From the NCBI GenBank assembly GCA_003133425.1, contig PKXI01000344.1, positions 5,045 through 26,310 on the forward strand: DNA of 21,266 nucleotides, in the 5' to 3' direction. The translations under genes were made by a program, and so were the position numbers. Below, in pieces: positions 13,644 to 21,266 of this stretch; position 1 is the first letter of the stretch; each line of letters begins with the position of its first letter. The notes beneath the pieces are model-generated. The model was given only the letters and a program-made list of their open reading frames with translations. It did no database searches and had not been told where the DNA came from. Source of the stretch: Acidobacteriaceae bacterium (lineage in GTDB: Bacteria > Acidobacteriota > Terriglobia > Terriglobales > Acidobacteriaceae).

Positions 13644-16226
13644 TCAGAACTCGTAATGCACTCCAAGGGTCATCATGTTCGCATGGTAGTTCCGCGCAGC
13701 GGTTTCGCCGGCAGACGAGATGTTCATGCCCGTCTGGTAAGGCGCAGTGGCGCAGGACACGGGAGTAACCGGAGTCGTGGGCGTCGGATTCGCCGTGCTG
13801 CACAATTGCGCGCCAGATGGACCCCCCTCGCCGTAGCCCCAGAAGTTGTACTCAGCCTTCCAGGTCAATCCGGGATGCGAGGTCCAAGCGAAATTCACAA
13901 AGGGCGATTGAGAGGTGGACACCAGAGAACCCGCCACATCCCGCGCATCGTTGTAGAAGCGGCTGCCGTTCACGGAGTTGATGTTGTAGCCGATGTTGGA
14001 CTTGACCGACTTGACCGGAGAAAAGGTGAAGGCCACCGATCCGGATTGCGTGGGAGCATGCATGAAGTCCAGGACCGGGCCGAGGTCATAGCCTGACCTG
14101 CCCGCGGACGTGGCTGGACACGCCGTGCCGCTCGGCGTCGAAGCGGCGACCACACCAGTCGCCGCCGAGGCGGCTCCCAGATAGCAGATGTTGTCCGCCA
14201 TATACACATCGCTGTAGACGTAGTTGAAGTCGATTCCATAGTGCTCATTCGGAAACAACTCCGCGCCCACACCCGCAACGCGGCTGTAATCCACATGATC
14301 CAACGGACCGGCGTAGGCGGGGCCGCCCGTCGCTGCCACGTCCTGCTGGGCGTTATTGGTGTTGTTGTGATGCTCCATATCGTTGTAGGTCCCCGAAATC
14401 GTCGCCCAGGTTTTGGGCCGGAACATCGTGTGCATCCGATACTGTTTGGTCTGCCGCGGGGTCATTGGGGTAAAGGCGTTGTCGTTGTAGAGCATCTCGA
14501 CGCTGCCGTTGATATTCCAATTCTCGGTGGGACGCACGGCGGCGTTGAATATCCCGCCGTTTTCGTTGATTGTGACCGTTCCGTTATTCGTCGTATTCGC
14601 GGCTAATGGCCCGCTGTGGGGAGTGCCTTCGGCGATAACGTGCGTGCCGTACCGATAGGTGAGTGAAAACGTCGTGCGCGGCGTGGCTTCCCATGAAAGC
14701 GTAAAGTTGTTGTTCACCATCTTCTGGCCGAAGAAGTCCGGCGACGGCACTCCAATCGAGCCGCTGCCTTCGAAAGTAGCGGCGTTCGCGGCGGCGGTCG
14801 TCGTGGTCAGGGTCGGATTGTTGATGGTTTCATTGGTGGCGGTTGCCGGCGTCGCCACGGTGGTCAAACTCGTCATCGTCGTGGTTCCAGGCTGCTGGAC
14901 GTTCGAGAACGTGAACTGATCTTCAAGGGCGAATGTCTTCGCGACTTGCCACACGATGCCATAATCGGCAGCCATCACCTTCCGCTTTGCGGTCGCAACG
15001 CCTGTATACGAAAGCGAGCGAGTTGTCCCCGCCAGGCCCTGGAAGTTCTCGTAATAGTTGGGCAGATTCATGTTCGCATCGGTGTAGCGCGCGTCGCCGT
15101 TCATCGAGACGTTCTTGATGCTCGAGCTTTGCAGCCGGAAGATCTCCGTTGGATAAAGAATCCGCGTTGGCTGCGAGCGCAGGTAACTGGAAATTACCGC
15201 ACAGGCCGGATTGATCACCGGCAGACCACCCGGAGTATTCGGCGCCGAAAGGACAGGAGTCGTGCCGATGCTGTTTGCATTGCAAGCGCTGCTCGAGTAC
15301 GCCGTCTGGTTGTAATAGTTCGCCATAAGCGCGACTCGGCTTCCGTTCGCCTCCTGCACGACCTCGCTGGCTGGGTTCAGCGTCATATAGGAGTCGGCCT
15401 TGAGGTGATCGACCTCCTCTTCAAAGGTCAGCTTGGTACCCTGCACCGGCTTCCAATCGATCCCGCCCGTGAAATCGTCGGTGCTGTTCCGCTGCATCTC
15501 CTGGACAACAACAGCATAGGAGCCGGCGAACTGATAGCCGCTCGGGGTCAGGCTGGGCCCTCCAAAGATATTCTGCGAGTACCCGGCCCGGAAGGTCACC
15601 TTTGAGAGCGGAAAAATGGTGAGGTTCGTGTCCGTCATGCGGCGCACGGTGTTGTACATAAACGGTGATTGTTTGTCCTGCGACCACGGGAGCGAACCGG
15701 TTGTCGCGCCGGTGGGCCCTATGGGGGTCGACAGCCCGCTGAGGATGTTCGGATTGGCCAGCAAGTCGTAGTCGAAGTACTGGCGGTCACGACGGAAGGT
15801 GCCCGAGAACTCATACAACTTGCCTTTGTAGAAGTTCAGCTTGGCATAGTTGTTCGGATCGCCGCCGAAGCCGTTGCTAAATGCCGTGAGCGAATCGAAC
15901 ATGGGATTCTTGTTGCCCGGCAAGGCGCGCATCTCAAAGGTCTCGCCCAACATGCGGGGCCCGGAGCGCATATTGATCATCGTGTCGTACATGGCTCCGC
16001 TTCCGGAGAGGCCAACCATGTGCCCGCCCAGGTCTACGCTCTCGTGGACCGAGTACCCCGTCGGCACCGCCGAAGCCGATGTATCCGGCGCGGGAATTGG
16101 AGTGCCCGGCGCTGCGTTCTGGCCCAGGGCCATGCCTGTCGTCACTAAGAGAACGGCGACTCCGATGCCTTCGGCGACGCGCCGGATCGATGCGAAAGAG
16201 GGAGAAAACCAACCAAACTTCTTCAT
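13644..16226 (-). CDS. MtrB/PioB-type outer-membrane beta-barrel for a decahaem cytochrome
   Basis: This 860-residue outer-membrane protein is of the decahaem-associated porin type, whose barrel sheathes an MtrA-like cytochrome so that electrons cross the outer membrane. It has a signal peptide (residues about 1-36, core VAVLLVTTGMALG), a short Pro-rich region and the family's early segment DLGGHMVGLSGSGAMYDTMI. Next come FYKGKLYEFSGTFRRDRQYFDYDLL and many alternating aromatic/polar strands (RTTFSLTYRYG, YGIDFNYVYSDVYM, GLTWKAEYNFWGYG), ending in HYEF with a C-terminal Phe. The N-terminal CXXC of Shewanella MtrB is absent. The length is closer to PioB than to MtrB (about 700). Thr/Ala/Asn-rich loops probably face the outside. 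GAGG precedes the ATG. The decahaem gene ends 108 bases upstream. Confidence 0.9.
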   Translation of the reverse strand: MKKFGWFSPSFASIRRVAEGIGVAVLLVTTGMALGQNAAPGTPIPAPDTSASAVPTGYSVHESVDLGGHMVGLSGSGAMYDTMINMRSGPRMLGETFEMRALPGNKNPMFDSLTAFSNGFGGDPNNYAKLNFYKGKLYEFSGTFRRDRQYFDYDLLANPNILSGLSTPIGPTGATTGSLPWSQDKQSPFMYNTVRRMTDTNLTIFPLSKVTFRAGYSQNIFGGPSLTPSGYQFAGSYAVVVQEMQRNSTDDFTGGIDWKPVQGTKLTFEEEVDHLKADSYMTLNPASEVVQEANGSRVALMANYYNQTAYSSSACNANSIGTTPVLSAPNTPGGLPVINPACAVISSYLRSQPTRILYPTEIFRLQSSSIKNVSMNGDARYTDANMNLPNYYENFQGLAGTTRSLSYTGVATAKRKVMAADYGIVWQVAKTFALEDQFTFSNVQQPGTTTMTSLTTVATPATATNETINNPTLTTTTAAANAATFEGSGSIGVPSPDFFGQKMVNNNFTLSWEATPRTTFSLTYRYGTHVIAEGTPHSGPLAANTTNNGTVTINENGGIFNAAVRPTENWNINGSVEMLYNDNAFTPMTPRQTKQYRMHTMFRPKTWATISGTYNDMEHHNNTNNAQQDVAATGGPAYAGPLDHVDYSRVAGVGAELFPNEHYGIDFNYVYSDVYMADNICYLGAASAATGVVAASTPSGTACPATSAGRSGYDLGPVLDFMHAPTQSGSVAFTFSPVKSVKSNIGYNINSVNGSRFYNDARDVAGSLVSTSQSPFVNFAWTSHPGLTWKAEYNFWGYGEGGPSGAQLCSTANPTPTTPVTPVSCATAPYQTGMNISSAGETAARNYHANMMTLGVHYEF

Positions 16227-16334
16227 ATAAAGCCTCGCTCAATAAAACTTGCCCATCTCAAAATCAGTACACGCGTGCGAAGTTGACCCGAACCGCGCCG
16301 CCCGATGATTCCAGAGGGCGCGGCTCCATCGCTC

Positions 16335-17300
16335 CTAGCGGAGAAACGCCGCATTGATGTTCGACCCATGGATGTATGTGTGGCAGCTTGTGCAGGGTTG
16401 CAATTCGTCCGATCCCGCACCCATCCCGTGCACCGTGGCGTTGGCAACCCGGCTATGGCACTGGTTGCACAGCGTGTTGATACTCGGCATGTTCAGCATT
16501 CGCGCGTTCTGCGAACCGTGCGGGCTGTGGCAGCCCAGGCAGCCTTCCGCCTTGACCGGAGCGTGCTCATAGACGAACGGTCCGCGCACATCCGTGTGGC
16601 ACTTCGTGCAGATCATGCTCTGGTCAGCCGTCGACCGCAGGTTGTTGTTCCCGAAGGTGCCGTGCACGTCGTGACAGTCGGTGCACTTGACCACCCCTTC
16701 GTTCACCGGGTGGTGGAACGGCATACTGACCGACGCCTTCACGTCACTGTGGCACTGAAAGCAGAGCGCGGGCTGCGAAGCCTTGAGCAGTTGCTCCGGG
16801 GCCTTGGCCGCATGCACGCTGTGGCAGCTGATGCAACTCACGTTGGCCTTGGCGTGCGGCGAGCGCAAAAAGTCAGGATGCGCGCCTGCGTGGCAGGTCA
16901 GGCACTTCTCATCCACTTCCTTGGCCGAATGCTTGGCAGGATTGAAAATCTTGGTAACGTCGCCGCCGCCATCCACGTGCGCCTTGCCCGCCCCGTGGCA
17001 GTTCTCGCAGGTTACGCCGTTGCCGCCGTGCATGAGGACCATCCTCTGGTGGGGGTTGTCGGCGAATTTCTTGCCCACTTCGTCATGGCAGGTGACGCAG
17101 GTGTCGGAGCCTACAAAGTCTCCTGAAGCGGCGGCCTTGGTCTGGGTGTCGGCCGCTTTACCCTTCGCAGGCGGGGCACCCGACGCAGTGGCGCAAAGAA
17201 CGCTGGCGCCCAACATCAACATTAAGAAAGCTCGCAGTCCCAGTCTGTTTCCCTGAACTGCACCAATCGAAAATAGCGTTACAGGCCTGTCTTTATGCAT
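16335..17300 (-). CDS. Decahaem cytochrome c of the MtrA/DmsE family
   Basis: This is a periplasmic decahaem cytochrome that forms the wire inside an MtrB-type barrel. Exactly ten CxxCH sites are present, in order: CVTCH, CENCH, CLTCH, CISCH, CFQCH, CTDCH, CTKCH, CLGCH, CNQCH, CTSCH. The spacing has the repeated DmsE/MtrA pattern, with CHSVHA, CHDVHG and CHSPHG copies. The signal peptide core is LRAFLMLMLGASVLCATA. At about 321 residues it matches MtrA (333). The ATG at 17300 is chosen for GGCGG eight bases upstream. An ATG at 17327 with GGGGGA is a fair alternative, and the longest ORF starts at 17405. Its partner barrel follows on the same strand and a Crp/Fnr gene lies divergently upstream. 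Confidence 0.95.
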   Translation of the reverse strand: MHKDRPVTLFSIGAVQGNRLGLRAFLMLMLGASVLCATASGAPPAKGKAADTQTKAAASGDFVGSDTCVTCHDEVGKKFADNPHQRMVLMHGGNGVTCENCHGAGKAHVDGGGDVTKIFNPAKHSAKEVDEKCLTCHAGAHPDFLRSPHAKANVSCISCHSVHAAKAPEQLLKASQPALCFQCHSDVKASVSMPFHHPVNEGVVKCTDCHDVHGTFGNNNLRSTADQSMICTKCHTDVRGPFVYEHAPVKAEGCLGCHSPHGSQNARMLNMPSINTLCNQCHSRVANATVHGMGAGSDELQPCTSCHTYIHGSNINAAFLR

Positions 17301-17497
17301 GAAAAATACCGCCTTTGCTGCTCTCATCGCATCCCCCGGGAACTGTTGTTCCAGCGTTTCGGTTGTCGAACTTGACGTTTCCCATCGGGAACGCCGGTAC
17401 GGCATCTGGCTCGTTGGTCCACTTTCTTGCGGAAGCTGCGCTTGTGCGGAGCATCACTACATGGCGTGAAGATTACTTTCTCGTCATCTAAGCGGGC

Positions 17498-17513
17498 GGT
17501 GACAGTCATCACA
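17498..17513 (-). promoter_or_regulatory. CRP-type operator upstream of the decahaem cytochrome gene
   Basis: The plus strand reads GGTGA-CAGTCA-TCACA, a GTGA-N6-TCAC palindrome matching the E. coli CRP consensus at nine of ten positions. On the minus strand the palindrome centre lies about 41-42 bases upstream of the start predicted from the -10-like TAATCT (17475-17470), the classical class II activator position. The nearest regulator gene encodes a CRP-like recognition helix. Confidence 0.5.
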
Positions 17514-17989
17514 CACCGTAAGTTGAGCAGTTTAATACAGTATTTCCTGTCACTTAGTGATTTGGCGCCTGCAGTTTCGCGGCTCGGTAATTTGCAAGAT
17601 ACAACTCATTATTTTTGTTAGGTATACGGCTTTCTACAAACGAAAAAACGCCAGAATCCGAGGGGCGGCCATTTTCTGCAACCTATCATCCAGATCACAT
17701 TGCGAATGTACGAAGGAGATTACTTCTCCCCAGGGCTCCACGGGGATGAGGGAATGACTGGTTGCTTCGCGCTCTCTCCGGATTCAGGGCCATTCACAAT
17801 CGCTTCCGCAACTCAATCAGCAGCGGTACCAATGAGCACAGGTTTTCGGGAAACGGCTCCGGCCTGAGCGTTGCGCAAAGAATAGGCGTGAGCCCCATCA
17901 CATCTTCAGCCACCGCTGCTGCGGCAAACTTCCTTTAACGCAGAAGCCTCTTTTCCGCGGGTCCGAAGCTTCTTTCGCCTTAACTGTTG

Positions 17990-18011
17990 GCCCTGCAACA
18001 ATCTGCAGGGC
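17990..18011 (+). other. Hairpin in the crp-like gene leader
   Basis: GCCCTGCA and TGCAGGGC form a perfect 8-bp stem with a six-base loop, 53 bases before the regulator ATG. No T-run follows on either strand, so it is not an intrinsic terminator. It may fold in the mRNA leader or be a protein site. Confidence 0.4.
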
Positions 18012-18063
18012 TCAGGGAGCGACGAAAGCTAAGGGCTGCATCGGAACAGGGTGGGGCAAGACC

Positions 18064-18816
18064 ATGGCGGAAGCTCAGATATCGGCTGAAGTACATACGC
18101 GGCAAAGGCACATCCCCCGGCCCGTTCCGGCTGGTTGTGCGGCTTGCTCCAATCGCCGTCCAGGTTGGTTCTGCTCTCTTGGAAGCGCGGTTCTGGCCGA
18201 TCTTGAACTCGCCACCAGCACAATTTCTCTTCCGGCCCAGGCCTCGCTCTTCACCCAGGGAGAAGATGCCCGCTGCCTCTATCTCATTTGCAGCGGGTAC
18301 CTTAAGCTGACCACCGGCCGCGCGGATGACAAGCAGATGATCGTCCGCGTCGCTGGTCCAGGCTCCATGCTGGGCCTGTACGCGGTTCTCTCCCACGGGC
18401 TCTACGAGGTTTCCGCTGAGTCGTTGACCACCGCCCAGTTGCGCCCCGTCGAGCGGGAAAGGTTCCTCAACTTCCTGCGCAGCCATAAAGAAGCACAAAT
18501 GCGCGCTGTCCAGTGCATTTGCCAGGAATACCGCTTTGCCCTTCAGGACGCATGCCGCATCGCGCTCGCTGAAACCGTGGCCGCCCGCCTGGGACGGCTG
18601 CTCCTTGAATTGGCCAACCAGATTGGCGAGCACCTCGACGCGGGCGAGTTCCGCTTCCCGCTGTTGCTCACCCACGAGGAGATGGCCTCCATGACCTGCA
18701 CCACCCGCGAAACTGTCACCCGCACCCTCGGCCAGTTCCGCAAAGATGGTTGGATTTCGATCGAAGACTCGCTGGTGACCCTCCATCACCCCGACAAGCT
18801 GCAGGCGCTTCTCTAG
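18064..18816 (+). CDS. Crp/Fnr-family regulator with N-terminal cysteines and CRP-like recognition helix
   Basis: This 250-residue DNA-binding regulator has an N-terminal extension carrying Cys25, Cys28 and Cys37 (CAAC...FC), similar in placement to the FNR cluster cysteines. A cNMP-fold sensor domain follows (about 45-150; FTQGEDARCLYLICSGYLKL). The dimerisation helix contains Cys151 and Cys153, one of which could be a fourth cluster ligand. A winged HTH forms about 195-245. The recognition helix reads TTRETVTR: Arg215, Glu216 and Arg220 match the base-contacting Arg180, Glu181 and Arg185 of CRP, whereas FNR lacks the first Arg. Predicted half-site: GTGA. GGTGGGG precedes the ATG. It is divergent from the decahaem cytochrome gene and probably controls it in response to redox or oxygen. 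Confidence 0.93.
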   Translation: MAEAQISAEVHTRQRHIPRPVPAGCAACSNRRPGWFCSLGSAVLADLELATSTISLPAQASLFTQGEDARCLYLICSGYLKLTTGRADDKQMIVRVAGPGSMLGLYAVLSHGLYEVSAESLTTAQLRPVERERFLNFLRSHKEAQMRAVQCICQEYRFALQDACRIALAETVAARLGRLLLELANQIGEHLDAGEFRFPLLLTHEEMASMTCTTRETVTRTLGQFRKDGWISIEDSLVTLHHPDKLQALL

Positions 18817-18863
18817 AGTCTGCCTTCCCCCCGCTCTCCCCGGTGTACTTTTCAAGTCAAACA

Positions 18864-18889
18864 AATGTGATATGGGGCGTTATCATATT
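18864..18889. promoter_or_regulatory. 26-bp inverted repeat upstream of the SnoaL-like gene
   Basis: AATGTGATA and TATCATATT form a 9-bp inverted repeat with one mismatch and an eight-base spacer, about 22 bases before the chosen ATG at 18911. The right arm contains TATCAT, a possible -10, so a bound protein would block or control the promoter. It does not fit the CRP or FNR spacing. Confidence 0.45.
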
Positions 18890-18910
18890 ACGTGGGAGTA
18901 CATGCCACAC

Positions 18911-19510
18911 ATGACCCGTGTTTCTGCTTGTTTTTTTGCTCTTCTCCTCTCCTGCGTTGCAATTGCTCAGACACCGGCTCTTGGCTCGGCGCCTGACCCA
19001 CCTCCTGCTTCGGGCTTGTCTTCAAACCAGCCGGCCGTCACTTCGACCCAAAGCCCTGAGATCGATCAGTTCCAGAAGATTGAGAACAACTGGTCCGATT
19101 CCATCAATCGGCACGACCAGTACGCTCTTGAGCTGGTATTGTCGCCCCTGTTTGTCGACGTTGCGGCCAGCGGCGACATTACAACCCGCAATCAGCAGTT
19201 GGCCCAGGTGATTACCGGTGAGGACAAAACCATCTACCTCACCCAGAAAGTCATCACCGTGCGCATGCTTGGCGATATCGCCGTCGCCAACGGCACATAC
19301 ACGCTGCACCACAAAGTTAATGTGGCGCAGGTGGACGAGAAGGGCGTATTTACCCACGTCTTCGAGCGCCTTCGCGGCGGATGGGTTTGCGTTAACTCGC
19401 AGCGCACCGCGCTCCGTGAAGACAACAACGTCAAGACCAAAAAGTCCTCCAACACCGAGATGCCTTTTCACATCCCGTTGTTCTCCAAGGGCGACAAGAA
19501 CAATCCATAG
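18911..19510 (+). CDS. Secreted SnoaL/DUF4440-like (NTF2-fold) protein
   Basis: This is an exported protein of about 199 residues. It has a signal peptide (core ACFFALLLSCVAIAQ) and a Pro/Ser-rich spacer of about 30 residues. A single NTF2-like domain follows, with the helix IENNWSDSINRHDQYALELVLSP, the strand pair FVDVAASGDITTRNQQLAQV, and closing strands VRMLGDIAVANGTYTLHH and HVFERLRGGWVCVNSQRTAL. The order (E..W..A...HD...L...L...F) is typical of DUF4440/SnoaL-like proteins. These bind or convert small molecules, but no substrate is indicated. GGGAG lies 12 bases before ATG 18911 and three before an in-frame ATG at 18902; an upstream in-frame start at 18872 would lie inside the inverted repeat. 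A hairpin without T-run follows the gene (19517-19535). Confidence 0.8.
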   Translation: MTRVSACFFALLLSCVAIAQTPALGSAPDPPPASGLSSNQPAVTSTQSPEIDQFQKIENNWSDSINRHDQYALELVLSPLFVDVAASGDITTRNQQLAQVITGEDKTIYLTQKVITVRMLGDIAVANGTYTLHHKVNVAQVDEKGVFTHVFERLRGGWVCVNSQRTALREDNNVKTKKSSNTEMPFHIPLFSKGDKNNP

Positions 19511-19645
19511 GACAGCGCAGTTGATGCCCAACTGCCTCATCCCCTGAGAACCTGTGCCCGCAATCCGTCCTCGATGGTTGGCCGGCGGGCTTTCATCGCA
19601 ACGCTTGCCTATGCGATGATTTCTTTTCCCCGCAGGAGACTCGGA

Positions 19646-21106
19646 ATGAAGCGGCTACTCGTATTTCTTCTTGTCCTCGCACCACTCAGCGCCCAAACCT
19701 ACCAGCCCACCTGGGACTCCATCGATAAGCGTGCAACCCCAGCCTGGTTTACCGACGCCAAGTTCGGCATCTTCATTCATTGGGGCGTCTATTCTGTGCC
19801 CGCGTATGCTCCGGTGATCCCGGGCAAGCTCGCATACGCCGAGTGGTACTGGCACCAGATGACCGAGGGCCGCGATAACCCGAAGGCCAATGCCATTGAA
19901 ACCGGCACCTGGGCCTATCACCAAAAGATGTTCGGCGCAGATTATGCCTACCAGAATTTCGCGCCGCAGTTTCGCGCCGAGCTCTTTAATCCAGACCAGT
20001 GGGCAGCAACTCTGGCCGACTCGGGCGCAAAGTATGTGGTGCTGACCTCGAAACATCACGAGGGTTTCGCCTTGTGGCCCAGCAAGGAGGCGTCTGCAAC
20101 CTGGGGGCGCCCGTGGAATGCCGTCGAGATCGGTCCCAAACGCGATCTGCTCGGCGACCTGAGCGACGCCGTGCGCCGCAAGGGCCTGCGCATGGGCATC
20201 TACTACTCGCTCTACGAGTGGTACAACCCGCTCTGGCTCAAAGACAAGCCACGCTACGTCAGCGAACACATGTTCCCGCAGTTCAAAGACGTGGTCACGC
20301 GCTATAAGCCATCCATCATCTTCAGCGACGGCGAGTGGGAGATGCCTTCCGCCGATTGGCGCAGCCCGGAGCTGCTTGCGTGGCTCTTCAACGATTCGTC
20401 CGTCAAGGACGATGTGGTCATCAACGACCGCTGGGGCAGCGAGACCCGCCACAAACACGGCGGCTACTGGACCACGGAATACACCGCCGGCATGAGCGGC
20501 ATGGAGCATCCATGGGAAGAGAGCCGCGGCATGGGTTACAGCTACGGCTACAACCGCGCCGAGCGCCTGGAGGATTACCACACCGGGCGCGAGCTCGTGA
20601 TCATGCTCGTGGATATTGTGAGCCGCGGCGGAAACCTGCTGCTCGACATCGGGCCCGGAGCCGACGGCACCATCCCCGTAATCATGCAGGACCGGCTGCA
20701 TCAGATCGGCGACTGGCTCAAGGTGAATGGCGACGCAATCTACGGCACCAGGCCGTGGAAGTCTTCGCGGCAGTGGAGTGCGGGTGAAGTTCCCAGCGTC
20801 TCCTACAACAACAGATTTGAGTCGGCCTACGACGTTTCGAAACTGGCGGCGAAGCCGGATCCCGGCAAAGCAGCTATCGATGCCTTCCTTACCAGCAAAG
20901 GCAACAATATTTACGCAATCCTGCCCCGCTGGCCCGGCCAGAGTTTTCTGCTGAAAGACGTGACCGGAGTGAAGTCAGTAACTCTTCTGGGATCGAAAGC
21001 ACCGCTGAAGTTCAAAGCCGCCGCGGGTGGCGTCACAATCGACCTTCCCCGCCTTCCCGACCACCTGCTCCACCAGCCAGCCTGGGTCCTCAAGGTAAGC
21101 CGATAA
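19646..21106 (+). CDS. Secreted GH29 alpha-L-fucosidase
   Basis: This 486-residue glycoside hydrolase is predicted to release alpha-L-fucose from glycans by a retaining mechanism. It has a signal peptide (MKRLLVFLLVLAPLSAQ). The (beta/alpha)8 barrel carries FGIFIHWGVYSVPAY (His45, Trp46), TSKHHEGFALWPS (His137, His138, Glu139) and FSDGEWE, where Asp228 is the expected nucleophile. NDRWG, the HGGYWTTEY segment and GGNLLLDIGPGADGTI are further GH29 landmarks. A C-terminal beta-sandwich ends the protein. AGGAG lies seven bases before the chosen ATG; the in-frame upstream start at 19574 would bury the signal peptide. The acid/base residue cannot be fixed from sequence alone. No sugar transporter or fucose catabolic gene is adjacent, so it probably works alone in scavenging plant, microbial or host-derived fucosides. 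Confidence 0.95.
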   Translation: MKRLLVFLLVLAPLSAQTYQPTWDSIDKRATPAWFTDAKFGIFIHWGVYSVPAYAPVIPGKLAYAEWYWHQMTEGRDNPKANAIETGTWAYHQKMFGADYAYQNFAPQFRAELFNPDQWAATLADSGAKYVVLTSKHHEGFALWPSKEASATWGRPWNAVEIGPKRDLLGDLSDAVRRKGLRMGIYYSLYEWYNPLWLKDKPRYVSEHMFPQFKDVVTRYKPSIIFSDGEWEMPSADWRSPELLAWLFNDSSVKDDVVINDRWGSETRHKHGGYWTTEYTAGMSGMEHPWEESRGMGYSYGYNRAERLEDYHTGRELVIMLVDIVSRGGNLLLDIGPGADGTIPVIMQDRLHQIGDWLKVNGDAIYGTRPWKSSRQWSAGEVPSVSYNNRFESAYDVSKLAAKPDPGKAAIDAFLTSKGNNIYAILPRWPGQSFLLKDVTGVKSVTLLGSKAPLKFKAAAGGVTIDLPRLPDHLLHQPAWVLKVSR

Positions 21107-21266
21107 GAATGAATGGCAGCCGAGGTTTCATCCCATCGCACTACTCCGCTGACTTGCTATTCCCGCGAAGCGGGGGCTAACTTGCTGTCTTTAACCCAAG
21201 ACTTCTACGAACTCAGGTGATGAACTTTTGAAACGCCGGGTGCCCCATCCATTCCGCGTTCTTTGC

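Larger units (their letters stand above)
17301..18063. other. About 760-bp divergent regulatory region, cytochrome locus versus crp-like gene
   Basis: I find no credible gene here. It is more AT-rich than its surroundings and holds several palindromes: the CRP-type site at 17498-17513, TCACT-T-AGTGA at 17550-17560, ACATT-GCG-AATGT at 17697-17709 and a hairpin at 17990-18011. On the minus strand TAATCT at 17475-17470 is a possible -10 for the decahaem gene, which would give a leader of roughly 160 bases. Confidence 0.5.

Noticed and set aside
17550..17560. TCACT-T-AGTGA palindrome as a second Crp/Fnr site
   Set aside because: The half-sites point the wrong way (TCAC before GTGA) and the spacing is too short for a Crp/Fnr dimer.
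17980..18864. 294-residue minus-strand ORF opposite the Crp/Fnr gene
   Set aside because: The plus strand carries a complete cNMP-HTH protein with a ribosome site; the antisense frame has no recognisable motif.
18864..18889. FNR box upstream of the SnoaL-like gene
   Set aside because: The TGAT/ATCA arms are ten bases apart instead of four, so they cannot form a standard FNR site.
19655..20701. 348-residue minus-strand ORF opposite the fucosidase
   Set aside because: It is rich in Val/Ala/His as expected for an antisense frame of a high-GC gene; GH29 motifs on the plus strand are decisive.

Overview
The window (about 21 kb, high GC) most likely comes from an acidobacterium (Acidobacteriota, Terriglobia-like). 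This is inferred from protein style and from the mix of families: a GH29 fucosidase, multihaem cytochromes, a Pro/Gln-rich secreted protein of a kind I associate with that phylum, and a DUF6580 membrane protein. No rRNA, tRNA, CRISPR, integrase or transposase was seen. Most genes lie on the minus strand. The long plus-strand ORFs opposite them are GC-driven shadows.

Region 1 (1-1327): the 3' end of tyrS on the plus strand, converging on a minus-strand pair made of a small XRE-type repressor and a four-helix membrane protein. The repressor has a GTG start and a good promoter placed so that the transcript could be leaderless.

Region 2 (1373-7002, minus): a run of DUF6580 membrane protein, corrinoid-binding protein (MtaC/MtbC-like), DUF1638 protein, RACo-like [2Fe-2S]/ASKHA corrinoid-reactivating protein, phosphohexomutase and Dabb protein. 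The first four look like a one-carbon corrinoid methyl-transfer module, but no substrate methyltransferase is present in the window.

Region 3 (7110-10974): a secreted protein of unknown function, a VOC/glyoxalase-like gene broken by one extra C in a C6 tract, a secreted DUF2059 protein, and an RNase II/R-like RNB exonuclease.

Region 4 (11053-18816): a respiratory locus for moving electrons across the outer membrane. On the minus strand, in transcription order, are a decahaem MtrA/DmsE-type cytochrome, an MtrB/PioB-type outer-membrane barrel, two tandem monohaem cytochromes c with duplicated leaders, and a NapC/ImcH-like membrane hexahaem protein. Electrons could pass from quinol (or to quinone) through the NapC-like protein, the small periplasmic cytochromes and MtrA inside the MtrB barrel. 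No surface MtrC/OmcA-type cytochrome is seen. A Crp/Fnr regulator is encoded divergently. It has FNR-like N-terminal cysteines but a CRP-like recognition helix, and a CRP-type palindrome lies in the shared intergenic region at a plausible activator position.

Region 5 (18864-21266, plus): a secreted SnoaL/DUF4440-like protein preceded by a 26-bp inverted repeat, and a secreted GH29 alpha-L-fucosidase. The last 160 bases contain no gene I can support.
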